NCBI GenBank assembly: GCA_026168455.1
Contig: CM047425.1
Location: forward strand, 85,439,580-85,503,579
From: Theocolax elegans
Lineage: Eukaryota; Arthropoda; Insecta; Hymenoptera; Cerocephalidae
Length of the DNA: 64,000 nucleotides
Direction of reading: 5' to 3'
Positions 12,449-24,851 of the stretch are shown one piece after another (the first letter of the stretch is position 1; every line of letters begins with the position of its first letter). The notes under the pieces are model-generated. The model was not told the DNA's origin. It searched no databases and was given only the letters and a program-made list of their open reading frames with translations. Position numbers and translations under genes: made by a program.

Positions 12449-13117
12449 GTATATAGGTATTATTTTCTTTTTCCGAAAATCACTCCACTTACTGCAGTGT
12501 ACAGATATCGTGTATAATTAAAACGTTTGAAAAAATTATGTTAATACTATTGAGTAATAAATAAATAATTGTAACTCACTTGCTTTTAAATATTTAGTTA
12601 ATCAGGGTTTTAATTTCTTTTGAAAAAAACTTATTGTGTGCATTGTACATGTAATTTATTCGCAACTCTACATTTTTATAATACAATATTATTATAATGC
12701 AATGCTATCTTACATGTACGTGTGCTATGAATAATTGAATTGAAAAGAAAATACTATAGTATAAATGTAATGAAATTTTTTATTTTAGTTGTAATTGCGT
12801 AATAAATATAATGGTTTCTTTATGCATTATGTATAATAAATTCAGATAAAATCATTTAACTGATCTACCAAAAAATTTAGTATTTTATTATAGTACTTAA
12901 CAATAGTCTTTTTTGTAATATAATATTCAATACTCTGTTTATTGTATTACAATTTATTTTTCTAATATGCAAGGTATAGGAAGGTACAAGAGAGTTTCAT
13001 AAAAAGTTTGATCAAAGAATATAAAATTTTCATTTTCTACTTCTGATTGAACATTTGAACAAATTTTACCACTGCAAGGGGTCTATCATAAATATCATAC
13101 TTGGAAAAGAACTAAAA

Positions 13118-13560
13118 TTAAAAAGCCTTTCGGGTGTATGTGTGTGATGAGTATAGTGCATTCTTGAGCGACGAGAAAAGACCAAGTTTAACTCTCAGAA
13201 AAGTCTTAACACTATCTCGCAACAATATCACCCGGACGAACCTGGTCTTGGAGTAATGCCGATTACAAGCGCCCGCGCATAGTCTCACGTATAGCTTAGC
13301 TCGTGACTTGACTGCGCTGCCAACCACCGGCAAATTCCTCGCCCGAGTACAGTGTGCACGCGAGAACGGGTGCATTCGAGTTGGATCGTAAAGGTCGTCT
13401 TGTTTAGGGCGTATTTTTCCTGGTGCCGCCTGCTTGCCTACCCGAACTTTTCGACCAACTGAACTATCAAAACTGCTCGTTCGGTGCAACTTGAGTGTTT
13501 TTGCTTTATTATTTTCGAAAATGCGGGTATATAATTTCGCCTTTCTCATTCGCCAGTTTT
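13118..13560. promoter_or_regulatory. CpG-rich island
   Basis: A CpG-rich block within A/T-rich DNA, probably a promoter or enhancer. On the minus strand it has a 143-codon open frame that reaches almost exactly the island's edges. The peptide is rich in Arg, Ser and Lys with no motif I know, as expected when GC-rich DNA is translated. I therefore do not call a gene. No TATA/initiator pair was identified. Confidence 0.4.
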
Positions 13561-14084
13561 TTAAACAATTTTTGCTGTTTTTTTAATTTCCGACGCTTAT
13601 GCAGATATATTATTATTTAAATTTTTACATTTTTATATTCATATGAAATATGCTTTTATGGTAATGTTTTTAGTAGATTTTTATGTTAAAGAGGATGGCA
13701 GTTCACCTATAAATTAATCAACATTTATTAAATATCATATATATTTATACGTTTTAGGGTTTCATACGATGTCTTTGAACGACGGATACTCATTAAAACA
13801 TTATTATGCATGAAAAAAGAAATATTATTTTAAAGCATGAGTAATTTATACTATTCTCTAATATAAAATTAATTAATTCATTAATTAAAGGACCTTAGAA
13901 TTTAAATAAATATACAAAAATTACTCTTCTGATAATCTTATTTAAAAATTAAATAATAGTTCTTATGGACCTATGAGCAGTTTTTATACGTAAAAAAGTA
14001 CTTTTTCATCCTGATCATCTAAAAAGTCTACTATATTAACTTCTACGAGTGGAGTAAAATTGCATTTTAGGTATTCCTTCGATT

Positions 14085-14166
14085 ACTTTATTCTCCGTAG
14101 ACTCACTTTACTCCCCGTGTAGACTCATTTTATTCATCGTAAACACATATTATTCATCGCAGACCC
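14085..14166. repeat. minisatellite, four units of 20-22 bp
   Basis: Four consecutive imperfect units (14085-14104, 14105-14126, 14127-14146, 14147-14166) share the pattern A-CTTTATTC, a CCGT/TCGT core, then AGACTC or AAACAC. The first two and the last two units are most alike. It sits inside the larger inverted-repeat locus. Confidence 0.65.
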
Positions 14167-14300
14167 TCTTTTTTTTGTTTTGAACATTTATAATAAATTT
14201 TATAATAAATTTTACAATATTGAAGAAATTTAGAAATTAAAAAAAAAGAATTGTTAATGCAAAAAGTGACTTTTCAAATGATCAGGGTGAAATATTTTAT

Positions 14301-14418
14301 ATGCATTTCGGGAGTAAAAAGCGATTATTCCCTTGGATGAATTACTGCCTAAAGCTAAAACGAGGAAGCAGCAACTTTCATCCCGGGATTAAATGCCTGT
14401 TTTACTCCCAAAGTGCAT
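14301..14418. repeat. 118-bp palindromic hairpin element
   Basis: The left arm starts ATGCATTTCGGGAGTAAAA and the right arm is its near complement, ending TTTTACTCCCAAAGTGCAT. The match continues inward for about 50 bp with small gaps (CCCTTGGATGAA against CCCGGGATGAAAG, then ACTGCC against GCTGCTTCC) around a loop near 14350-14370. The DNA could fold into one long hairpin. It may be a small MITE or the source of a hairpin RNA. Confidence 0.55.
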
Positions 14419-16780
14419 AAATAACTATTATTATATTATTTTGCAAATCAATAAATTATTAGTTATGATTTATATTAAAAATCATTAAAAATAATATTTA
14501 ATAATCTATTGCAGGACCATATGTTTTTTTCTTAATCATTCATGAATGGGTAACATTTTTAATAATCATAAACCTGGGTTCTATAATATATTAGTACATA
14601 TTATTTTTTTTTATATTTTTTATTTTTAATTTGTTTTTGTACTTATATTTTTATACTTGTAACTTTTTTTGTAAAGTTATAATAAAATTCGTTAGCATAT
14701 AGGACACTCACTTTACCAACATAACCGTAAAATTACTTTTTCTATAAAATGGAACGATTATTGATGTAATAAGATGCGATGTCTCTCATTTTAGTAAAAT
14801 ACATTATTTTACAAAATATTTGATTAAAACCAAGGTTTAATCACTATATTAATGTAATTACAAGCTGCACCGTATATACTAAAGTATAATCTATTATATT
14901 TAATGTTATTATTTAATAATATATGATTGAAAACTATAAATTATGCACTCTTTGAAAACGTAATTTAATTTACTTATAACTATATATCAAAGTAAATTAC
15001 AATGAAAAATTTAAGTAACATTTTAAGTTTATTTATTAATATAAATTCCTATATATATTTCAATGCGTAGATAATAAATTCTAACAAGAAGTTATAATTA
15101 TCTTTTTGTATAGTAACATTCAATTGATTAGTAATATATTAAAGAATTAAAAATTTATTAATCAAAAATATTTCAGAGCATATTGAAGTCAATAAATACA
15201 TAAAATTCTTTATCAAGTTAACTATATATATTTAGCTGCTGCCCTGTATAATAAAAATATTAAATTAAGTAACATTCGAGAGTTTTCATATTGACGTGAT
15301 TTTCAATATTTGCATTTCTAATAAAGGGGGCAGAATACGTGATTACACTAAATCAGCAATTTTGATTAAATTGAAATTCAATACGAACAGAATTGTTTGG
15401 CATGAACTTGATTTTTATTGTATTAAAGTAAGGATTGTGATAATTTTATTAAGCATTCAATCGTAGGAAAATTACTTCTCTCTTAAACCATTTAGTATTT
15501 TAAATTAAAAAATTCTGATATGATTGTTGATTTCTATAAATATTTATGATATGCAACAAATATTTATCAATTAACTTAAAACAAAAATGTTATAATTACA
15601 ATAATTTTTAATAATTAATAATTGATTTCTTACATTCTTTTTATGTGTATGTAGATAAAATCTTTTTAACCGTTTTGCGGGTCAAAGAATATTATTCAAC
15701 AATAAATATAGTCAAACAATAAATATAGAATATACTTTAATTGTTTGACTATTATTTATGTTATTCTTTTTATTAATTGTTTTATGTCAATAAATTTGTA
15801 CCTGAAAATGTGCTGGGAATCTTGCAGACGAAACGTTGTACTTACGTTAAATAAACTGATTTATTTATCTAATTACTGGTCCTCAAGATCGTTAATAAAA
15901 TTGTATCTATGCACAATTATTGTTCGCACATTAGTAAATTTAAGTAAATATAAGTTAATAATATTGAAATGGCTAATAACGAAACTAACTATTATAATAT
16001 GTTACACTACTAAAACGTTTGATGAACTAAATCGATTAGAATTGATCAGATATTGTGAATCATGAAAATCATATTAGCAGATTATCTGCGTTGTTTCAGA
16101 AATATAGGAAATTTTGTACTTTATTTGATACTACTGTAATATCGATTCGAAACGTTTATTTTAGGATTATCGTATTTTCACGCATTTAAAGGTAATTGCA
16201 ACTCGTAAGCGTCGAATTTATGAGCTTGCGTACATTTCTCTCACGCGTTTACAATAATATAATAATCTGAAAGTAAACTTGTAAAATTTAATAATACAAC
16301 AGTTTTTTTAAAAATAAATTAAAATAGCTTTCCCTTTTAGTAATAGAACACTGTTATTGTTAATTGTTAAAAACCCAATGAACTTGCGAATTTAGTACTT
16401 ATTTTTTTTATTGCATTCAAATACTTAGAAGTTCTTAATTAGTTTCATTTTAATTCGTATATTTCATGTATCAGTTTGACTGAACTGATTTACTTAAAGA
16501 TTGTCTTTAGAACGACTATAAACTATTACACAACGAGCATACATATCACAATAAATCGTTCACAGCTTTATCGTTCTTGATTGTTTATTAATTTGAGTTC
16601 AAAGTCCATTTGTATTCATGAATCTTGAAAATTTATTATATATTAATTTAAATGACTACTAAATACCAATTTATATTCAACAAAACTTATTATGGTATAT
16701 AGGTTTCAAAAAAATCTGTTAGTTTTAAAAAAATTATTCGTATTTTTATTAATTGTATGTTATATAATTGTATAGAGCAA
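14419..16780. other. A/T-rich DNA, includes a hairpin at 15701-15759
   Basis: Very A/T-rich throughout. At 15701-15720 and 15740-15759 there is a roughly 20-bp inverted repeat around GTCAAACAAT / ATTGTTTGAC, next to an imperfect 17-bp direct duplication containing AATAAATATAG. The 106-codon open frame 15745-16065 begins with TTG inside the right arm and is hydrophobic, as expected from A/T-rich DNA. I see no gene. Confidence 0.4.
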
Positions 16781-16789
16781 CTAATAATT

Positions 16790-17640
16790 TACGGATCGAG
16801 TACGAAAAATGAGTAACGGTTGGATTGCATATCGACTTATTCTCATGATTAACGAATACCAATCGACTTTCTTTACAAGAAGACTCTCTCGTGCATTTAC
16901 ACACATGCGTAAACTACTTTTCCGTATAATCACCTCAAAAAACGGGCCATTCTCCGGAAGTTCGAACGCGTTCCCGGCTTTCACCCGAATCTCGTGTGGT
17001 GCGCAAACGAGGCGACCGACCTTTCCTCACCCACGTATACATATAATCCAATTAATATGACCGAGTCAAAGGCGGAAAGACACGCGTGAGAGATTCCCAC
17101 CCCTTGAGGCCTGTTATTATATGCGCGTAAAACCACTTGGGTTATAACCACGAGCATGGGTGGGAAGCTCGGCCGCGCCAAGGATTTTTGTGTAATCGCC
17201 TATGAAATTGGGGCTCGGTATAAACGCTCTACAGAATTTCCTGCGATATAGTTTCATCGATTGTTGTCTCGTTTTACGGAATTGCCCTCTGAAATTCCCA
17301 AACTGCTCGTGGAATTTTCGAGATCGAGATATACGTAAAATCGAAGGTATATATAATCTGTACCTATGTCGAGCTTGTGTATATCAACTATTTGAAATAG
17401 TTTATCGTTTTCAACTCAAGTATTTACCCTAGTTTCAACGACCATCCTATTATTTTTCTCGATTGACCGAATCGAACGTATAAGCCGTTGGAAAAAAAGG
17501 AAACAAATTGGGTTACATGGATGTGACAATTTTCACGTTTCTATATTTGGGCATTATGGAAGTAAACGCTCGAGAGTATGTTCGACTATTTATCGCTTGT
17601 CAGTTACATGGCACGTGAGTTTAGTGGATGTTTCAACTTT
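16790..17640. promoter_or_regulatory. CpG-rich island
   Basis: A CpG-containing island with blocks that look non-random, for example CCACCCCTTGAGGCC near 17097-17111 and GGTGGGAAGCTCGG near 17158-17171. Several open frames cross it on both strands without a consistent coding frame. Likely a regulatory element or promoter; no start site could be fixed. Confidence 0.4.
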
Positions 17641-18689
17641 TATGTAAGTACACACATTTTGTAGATAAATACAACATTTTTTTTATCGGATAAGCATAAA
17701 TCCGCTTGTTCGTAAATTTTGTAAAACTTGTCTCCACAAATTAAACGTCAGCATTCGTGTAATTCGGATGAAGTATTGTATTTAATTTTTCTCGAAACCA
17801 TACTGCTATTTATCAAGGGGTAACAGAGAATTATCTAATATACTTTTAATTTATGCAACTATCAAACTCAAACTGTTCAGTACATATTATTATTCAACTT
17901 ATTCCATATAAAATATATTTTTAAAAGTTTAGAAAAAAAACGCGTGTGTGAAAATAGAAAAGTCAACTGAAATATATCTGTCAGATACGAGAAAAAGTTC
18001 TTTGATACATGTAATTCACTCTCTCGAAAGTGCGTCTGACTTTGTAATGCATGACAAATTTTTCAATTTCTGATTTGAATATAGTATTTATTTGTTATAT
18101 AAGCAAAGTATTTGTTAAAATTGATTTTTTTAATATCTATCTATATTCTAAACTATCGAGATTTTAAACATTTAAAGTAGAGACTTGCTTGTGTAATAGT
18201 CACTTGTGCTGATGTGTGAAGCAAATGCGCGCTTTCATGACATAATTAAGGCTAATGCTCAAAGATTAACTAGATAACCTATATTAATCGATGTTGCAAT
18301 AGATATTAATATCTTTTTCCTACAGTGCAGAAATTAAATTCCTACAATTTGCTTTAATCATTACTGTTATTACTTGTGTTTCATACGTCTTAAAAGCAGC
18401 GAAAATTATGTAAAATATAAGTAAATTTAAATGAAACATTAATCTAAAATCTACAGATTTCTTATTTTTTAGTATGTAATATGAAATAAAATGATGTAAT
18501 AATTAATTGAAATTTCGAGGACGAGGATATATACTCTTGTGTTGAGCGACTTAATTTTTCTGTATATTAAATTAGTAATTCAAATAATTATTTAAATTAA
18601 TATTAATTGTAAATAAATTATTAGCTGGAAACTTGGAACATAAATGTATATAATAGGTAAATCAAATTTCAGAAGCCGCATTAATCCCT

Positions 18690-19160
18690 GTAATCTAAAC
18701 TTCCTCTTTGATCCAAGTAAGTCGTAAAGCCAACGTCTAAAATTTTGACGCGACCCTGGATGAGTAGGAGGCGAAATCGAATTAATCATTTGGTCTAGTG
18801 CAACGAAATAAACAACCATCCGAGGCCCAGCCCTCTTGAGTCCTGGCAATTAATTAATCAATTCCGAGGAAGCTGGGAAGGTTGGAAAGTCGAAAAGGGC
18901 CCGCGAGGCTGCACTTCCGACCGAGTAGCCGGTTAGTTTGCCAATCTCGCGTACAAAGCGATCGAGTTTCCAGTTGGAATTAGGTGACCCGCTTTGCAGG
19001 CCCGGCTGCACCGCAGTCCGACATATATATATATCGACCATATAGGCGTGAATTTCGACTCTCGATGTTCGTCGGCTCTTGTACTTGGAATTCCTAATCT
19101 CGCGAAAAGAGCAGTCACGTTACGTATATATACATATATAGACACATATATGCATTCACC
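18690..19160. promoter_or_regulatory. CpG-rich island
   Basis: G+C-rich compared with its surroundings, with runs such as GGCCCGCGAGGCTGC near 18898 and TTTGCAGGCCCGGCTGCACC near 18993, and a (TA)n tail near 19022-19034. Overlapping open frames on both strands share no motif. A 3' splice-like CTTTGCAG|GC is present but no open exon of convincing length follows. Likely regulatory. Confidence 0.4.
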
Positions 19161-19338
19161 AAAGATAATTAATTCACATAATTAATCCATCGATTATCAC
19201 GAGAGCGCTGATTCAGTCAGTCTTTCACTTCTGCACTAATTACTTAAGTTTTTACGGGAGGGGGGATTGCTGACCCGAGACTTTTACAGAAAATTATCAA
19301 GTCGGGAGGTGTTAATGTAAAAGCCGTTTAGAAAAGAA

Positions 19339-19342
19339 AGAG

Positions 19343-19377
<35 letters not shown>
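19339..19377. repeat. (GA)n microsatellite
   Basis: A nearly pure GA run of about 37 bp with a single C interruption near its start. Such tracts near insect promoters can bind GAGA-type factors. Here it lies about 180 bp beyond the CpG-rich island at 18690-19160. Confidence 0.9.
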
Positions 19378-19378
<1 letters not shown>

Positions 19379-20559
19379 TGTTTCGTTTATTTGATGCTTA
19401 CTTGGAAATTATCTGTTTGCTCTAGTTAGCTGCGATTTTTTCATTTCTTAAAATTGTAGCAGTTGCTTGGTTCTCGCACTACATGAAATGGTATCGTAAA
19501 TGTTTATATCCGTAGTCGTACGTGTTCTTATATTATATTTAACTACGTAAATGTAGTCTTAAGCATTTTTGTGGTCGCAATATTTCTTGCTATTAAATAT
19601 TCAAACAGTGGCTTTGAAACCTATTTAAAAAAATTTTTACAGTCGCTAAGGTCTACTTTCAAATTATATTTAAAACACTTTACAATAATGTTTTTACTAC
19701 ATGCTCAAATTCATCCAATATTTCATTTAATCAAACGGTTTTAAGTATAGCGCTCTACACACTTATATCGCCTTTATTTAACTTTTTCATCATTTTCAGT
19801 TTTTCCTTAGGAGATATTTTATCTCGACTTACAATAATATATTATACTACAAGCAAATGTGCTGTCAATCGAGATTTTGATGCGAGAATAATAATGTGTA
19901 TATTCTCATTAGAGTACGAAAAAGTATACTAACTTAATTATTACACGTCTTTAATAATTTCAATATTTTAGCTTAATTATCCGAAACCTCTACTTTTTTT
20001 CTTTTATGCTCTACGGAAGTTGAGTGAATAACGGTTGGTCCAAATTGGATCTAACAGGTCTCATTTTATTCACGCAAACAAGGTAATTTCGCGGTATACC
20101 TGGAACATTTTTAAATAAAACGTGACACGCTAAAAAGAAACAAAATGTCAGTACTGAATTTTGTTTTTTCAATTTGCATATATTCACGCATTTGAAAATA
20201 AAAGCAACGTCACAATTTTAGTTTGACTAATCAAATAGGTTTTTAATTAACTGGATGCAAAATTTTGTACTCATTGCAATGGTTATTCACCAATAAACAA
20301 TTAGGTCGCGTCATAAGTAACTTCTCGTTCATTGAACAACTATTCGAATCAGCAAAAATAATTTAAAATTGCAACAAATTCTTTTATATAATTCAAATGT
20401 TTAAAATGATACTCAGATTGATACAACTTTTAACAATTAGTGCACTGGTTACAATTTACCTGTACCTGACACTTAACATTCTTTTCGACAGTATCACTTA
20501 ATGTTCCCACTAGAACCAAAATCCATGAATTATAGCTGACCTTTACATATTTTATGCAT

Positions 20560-20990
20560 GTGTAGTAAAAATTCATAAATGTATATATTTACGGATTCTT
20601 GAAAACATAAAATTGGTATCAAGTGCTTTTAAACGTTCGTTTAAAAAATCCAAAAGAAAAAGGCATACACAGTGTAAAAGTATACGATCGTCGGATATAC
20701 AGAAGCTCCTCGACGAAAGTCGAGGAATAAAACAAAAGCCGTAGCGGAAAACGAAAGAAATAAAGGAAAGAAACACGGAGTGAGAAATCGATGGGTCGAC
20801 GACTCGAGTCCGAGACGGCAAGGACGTTCCCGATGCGTGACGTTCCCACATGTGGTATCCGTGAGGACGTGGAAAATTAAGCGGACTCCCGAGACAGGCG
20901 CAGCCTTTTATTTTCGAAAATTATTGGAGTTCACTGAATTATTCGATAGTGAAGTTCGAACCGACAACGACGACGATCTAATCGAATAAA
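20560..20990. promoter_or_regulatory. CpG-rich island
   Basis: A block with many CGA/TCG motifs in otherwise A/T-rich DNA. Two overlapping minus-strand open frames and one plus-strand frame (20780-20989) run through it. None starts in a good ATG context with a recognisable product. GCTCCTCGACGAAAGTCGAG near 20704-20723 contains a short hairpin. Probably regulatory. Confidence 0.35.
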
Positions 20991-21130
20991 TATGCTTCTC
21001 GCTCGAAAAACTTTGTCAACTTGGTTTAATTAACTTTAAGAATTTATAAGGGAATAAAATATATTCATGGAGATTGCAGAGATCGTTTAGATGCGTCTAT
21101 GTATACGTCACGCAATTATATATACTTAGA

Positions 21131-21468
21131 TTGTTGAAACGAGGTCTTGTTTTCAAAATTATGCGATGTTATTGGGTTATACTTAGAAAGCTTCTGCTGC
21201 GCGCTCGTTGAGCACAGTAATTGTCCATCTTATTACTATCATGATTTTTGTGGCTTTTATCAGGGAGGTCTATATATATAACTTATATGAGATATATAAT
21301 TTAATACATTATTTGTATCCTTTTCATTTGTAATGTGTATCAATCAGACATTGACTATCATTAAAAAATAGAACAATTTCTTATTTCAATGTTTATGTGC
21401 TAAACCAATATTTCGTATTAAAAAATCTATTATATGTAACTGTTTTATAAGTCAAATACTTAGACTTA
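21131..21468. repeat. tandem duplication, copy A
   Basis: First copy of a unit of about 338 bp that starts TTGTTGAAACGAGG and runs to the start of the second copy. It contains a CG-rich core (TGCTGCGCGCTCG) and A/T-rich flanks. It differs from copy B by only two adjacent substitutions near 21175, one base in the GCTCG(T)TGAGC core, one T in an A/T run and a 3-bp junction difference. Confidence 0.9.
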
Positions 21469-21793
21469 TTGTTGAAACGAGGTCTTGTTTTCAAAATTAT
21501 GCGATGTTATTGTATTATACTTAGAAAGCTTCTGCTGCGCGCTCGTGAGCACAGTAATTGTCCATCTTATTACTATCATGATTTTTGTGGCTTTTATCAG
21601 GGAGGTCTATATATATAACTTATATGAGATATATAATTTAATACATTATTTGTATCCTTTTCATTTGTAATGTGTATCAATCAGACATTGACTATCATTA
21701 AAAAATAGAACAATTTCTTATTTCAATGTTTATGTGCTAAACCAATATTTCGTATTAAAAAATTCTATTATATGTAACTGTTTTATAAGTCAA
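21469..21793. repeat. tandem duplication, copy B
   Basis: Second copy, directly abutting the first and ending at GTTTTATAAGTCAA (21793). With only about four differences over 325 bp the duplication is recent, or kept alike by gene conversion. The 61-codon open frame 21485-21670 exists only because of the one-base deletion in this copy, so it is not evidence of a gene. It could also be an assembly artefact at a heterozygous site. Confidence 0.9.
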
Positions 21794-22841
21794 TTATTTG
21801 TATAGGCTTCTTAAAAAGTTGATCATAAATGTATATTACGATACTATGATATTGAATTTGTAAAGTGAGAAAGAGAGAATTAACTTGTATCAAACGGAAT
21901 TCGGTAAAACTCAACGATATAATTCTTTGACCTAAAATACAGGCGTGTGTCTCGGGATTTATCCAATTGGACTCCGGGGACGAAAATATGAGACCCTTTT
22001 GCATAAGTAATTTAGGGGGAAATGTATTTCCAGAAACGAAAGTAAGTTGATTAATAGAACGTAAAAAAATAATGTACAACATTTAAAGTATATTAATTTT
22101 TATTAATAAATTTACAAAATTAATGAAATTAATGAAAATGAAGAAATACTGTGTATAGTGTGTAGATTTAGAAATCCCGCAAATAGTTTAAATAAGTAAT
22201 TTTTCAACAAAGCTGTTTACAATTAAAAGTTATTTTCTTTAAAAAAATAAACATTTGTGTCGAAGACAACTTCTTATTATAAAAGAAATGTTAGTTAACA
22301 CTGTGTTTACCTAAAAATGTTGTTAGTATAATATTCATTATTCTTTCCTTACCTTTCGCTAACAGGGCAAAAGTTCATTAAAAGATATTAAACATTTAAC
22401 AAGAGAATCAGTGCTTTCCTCGTGAATAATATAATAAAAATGTAAATTTTAGAAACTCATTTCTTGTATAATGACTTTACGCTTCAACTGTTTTAATCAA
22501 ATAGATTAAATTCGTATACCTATGCATGAAATGTGTATCGTATTTTTGGTCACATTGGAATAATAAACAATTTTGAATATTACTAGGCTTGAAATTATGT
22601 TCCTACTACTGTGGTTAGATTAAATTTTAGTAGTAAATGCATAAAAGCGCGCAATATTGAAATGGAATAGTAATGCAAAATGTGAAATTGTGCGAGTAAA
22701 CTTGATATAATCATTGCCAAACGTTTTATAGTTATTACCTGTTTATATGGTCGATTGCAAGTTTCCCACTATATTATATACGTATATTTAATTGTGTTAA
22801 TTAAACTTTTGATGAATAATAAACTATATTTCTAATATTTA
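21794..22841. other. A/T-rich DNA, no gene seen
   Basis: A/T-rich, with a slightly G+C-richer patch at 21920-22040. The minus-strand open frame 21783-22082 has no motif and is probably accidental. Confidence 0.4.
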
Positions 22842-22986
22842 TTAACCCTTAGAAGGTCGGAGTGTGAGAAATTTCAACAGCTTTTTACTTCCATAAAAAA
22901 TTGATCTACTTAGAACCAATCCAAGGGTGGATATTCGCAAGTTAGCTGGCTAACGTGCAGACGTATCCCGGTCCTCTAAGGATTAA
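22842..22986. mobile_element. piggyBac-type MITE, 137 bp, TTAA target duplication
   Basis: A 137-bp element (22846-22982) is flanked on both sides by TTAA (22842-22845 and 22983-22986), the target-site duplication typical of piggyBac elements. Its ends are imperfect inverted repeats: CCCTTAGAAGGTCGG on the left and the complement of TCCTTAGAGGACCGG on the right. An internal perfect palindrome, GTTAGCTGGCTAAC, lies at 22941-22954. It is far too short to encode a transposase, so it would have been mobilised by a piggyBac-like enzyme encoded elsewhere. Confidence 0.75.
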
Positions 22987-24580
22987 TGAAGAAAAATATT
23001 AAGAAGTTAATTACTTTAAAAAATTGTTGATTTAATCTGATAATTGTATTTCCAAAAATATATTGTTTCGAATAAATGTATGAATTTTAATTACACTATT
23101 TGTTATTGCTAAATATTTCATATTGTTTTAAAACGTACATGAATAAAATGTAATATAAATATAGTCAACGACGTATAAAGTACACGCCAGATGAATTAGC
23201 TTTATAACATAACATATTTTCAGAAAACTTGCTCAAAATAAAATTTAAAACGAAGTGCGTATCTTAAGCGATACGACGCTATAGAACTAAAACGTTCATT
23301 CAGAAAAGTACATTTTCTCTAAAAATATGTTAAACCGTAAAGATGAACGTTCCCTTTGCTGTCCGAGATAAAAGGGATGCCTATAGGATGGAATAACGTC
23401 GAGAGAAATAAATACGGAGGGAGATAGTGGAAAAAAAGGCGTCGTTGGAATGAAATTTAGACGACACTCCTTCATGGTATTTACAGATTACCCGATTGCG
23501 CATAATCTGCGTCAAAGTTTTCGGAGAAAAAAGGCGTAAATGTTCTCTGTATCAAATAGATATGTCCTTGCTTTTCTTTATGCTTAATGTCATTTAACTA
23601 ATGATACGAATTAAACCGATGACTAATTGTAAGAATCAAATTAATCGCATTACGTGTCATTGGTTGACATTTTCATAAAATTTCAACCTTCGCTTCCAAT
23701 CATTTATGTACCTACTGCGCATGCATCACACACATCATCCAAATGAGAACATAGACAATGATTCTTCGTGTTTATTATAATTTAATGCAATGAATTCAAG
23801 CATTTTTTAAAGGCAATTCATAAATATCATTTTAATAAAAATGAATGCATATAAACAAATTAAATTTTGTTTAAGAAATTAATTGATATTATAAAGTATT
23901 TATATCTTTTTATTCGTATTTCGCTAATTGATGATCCTTATATGTATTTTTTGCATATATTGAAGTTATTTTAAAATACATAGTATAAATTTTTAATAAT
24001 GCAAAAAATTACAATTTGAATATTAAGACAATGTGAACATTTTTAATAATATGTCTGTTTTAGTTTTTTTTAATCACAATTAAACATTTCAAGACCATTA
24101 TATGTTCATAGTAATAAAAATTATACACTCGATATGTTTTCATTCAAATTCTATTATTAATATATTACAGTTAAAATTCAAAAATTATCTTTTTATTAAC
24201 ACATAAAAATAATAATTACATGAAGTATCGGTGATAATTTAACTTCATTTATAATAATAAAACAATAATTATGATATTTAAAATTGAAATATAATATTAT
24301 CAAGCGTAATCAAAAGAAATTACGTTCTGCAATTCAAACTGAAATTCTATCATGCAGGAAGTACCTACCGATCGTTTTACGAACATTTAAAAATAAAATT
24401 AATTACGGAAAAGATCCATTTCGATCATGTATCTTTGCAGCATATCTAGAAAACGAAAGATAATTTCCAGGAGAGTCACATTACTCAGTGTCCATTATCG
24501 CACGTATATAACGTACGAGACTTAACACCTTGGGACAAAATTTTTTTTTCTACTTTTTCGATCTGTCACTGTACCGGGTC
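22987..24580. other. A/T-rich DNA with a small G+C-richer patch at 23330-23560
   Basis: The patch near 23330-23560 contains short blocks such as GATTGCGCATAATCTGCGTC that look like conserved non-coding sequence. The rest is A/T-rich and without signals. Confidence 0.35.
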
Positions 24581-24614
24581 TTTTCATTACGCAGATGCGC
24601 CCGCACTTCACGGT

Positions 24615-24851
24615 ATGCGTATGTCGAGGAGGAGGTTTTGCGATGCGTCACCGATGCATTGCAAGCGAATCATGGAGATTAAGAAAGATGCACCTCTCGC
24701 AAATTGCGCGGTTGCCGATGGGCGTGCGGTAATCGCAGAGGCGGTTTCGATCGCTGAGATTCTTGTAACCCGCCGGAAGTTCCAACGATTGCAAAAGTTC
24801 CTTTTTTCGCTAAATCACGGATATATGGATGCTTTTTCTACAATTTCTTGA
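24615..24851 (+). CDS. possible small ORF in a CpG-rich island (78 codons)
   Basis: A true ATG at 24615 opens a 78-codon frame ending at TGA or TAG-type stop near 24851, lying within a CpG-rich island (about 24480-24850). The peptide begins MRMSRRRFCDASPMH, has an Ala/Val-rich centre (AVADGRAVIAEAVS) and a basic stretch (VTRRKFQR). No domain, signal peptide or splice support is evident, and I do not recognise it. The island may simply be regulatory and the frame a by-product of its composition. Evolutionary conservation of the frame would be the deciding test. Confidence 0.2.
   Translation: MRMSRRRFCDASPMHCKRIMEIKKDAPLANCAVADGRAVIAEAVSIAEILVTRRKFQRLQKFLFSLNHGYMDAFSTIS

Larger units (their letters stand above)
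14002..14418. repeat. compound inverted-repeat element
   Basis: A 27-bp arm at 14002-14028 (about CATCCTGATCATCT) is matched in inverted orientation at 14268-14293 with roughly four mismatches. Between the arms is a four-unit minisatellite (14085-14166). Immediately after the right arm is a separate palindrome of about 118 bp (14301-14418). The motif GGAGTAAAA recurs near 14051 and in both arms of the palindrome, which ties the parts together. This is best explained as a non-autonomous DNA transposon (MITE or foldback type), possibly two nested insertions. No target-site duplication was identified. Confidence 0.5.

Noticed and set aside
13118..13549. 143-codon minus-strand open frame
   Set aside because: It matches the borders of a CpG-rich island, and the peptide shows no domain or secretion signal.
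15745..16065. 106-codon plus-strand frame, possible retroelement tail
   Set aside because: It starts at TTG inside an inverted repeat and is a hydrophobic product of A/T-rich DNA. The segment ending in LNKLIYL vaguely recalls retroelement 3' regions, but no reverse-transcriptase motif is present.
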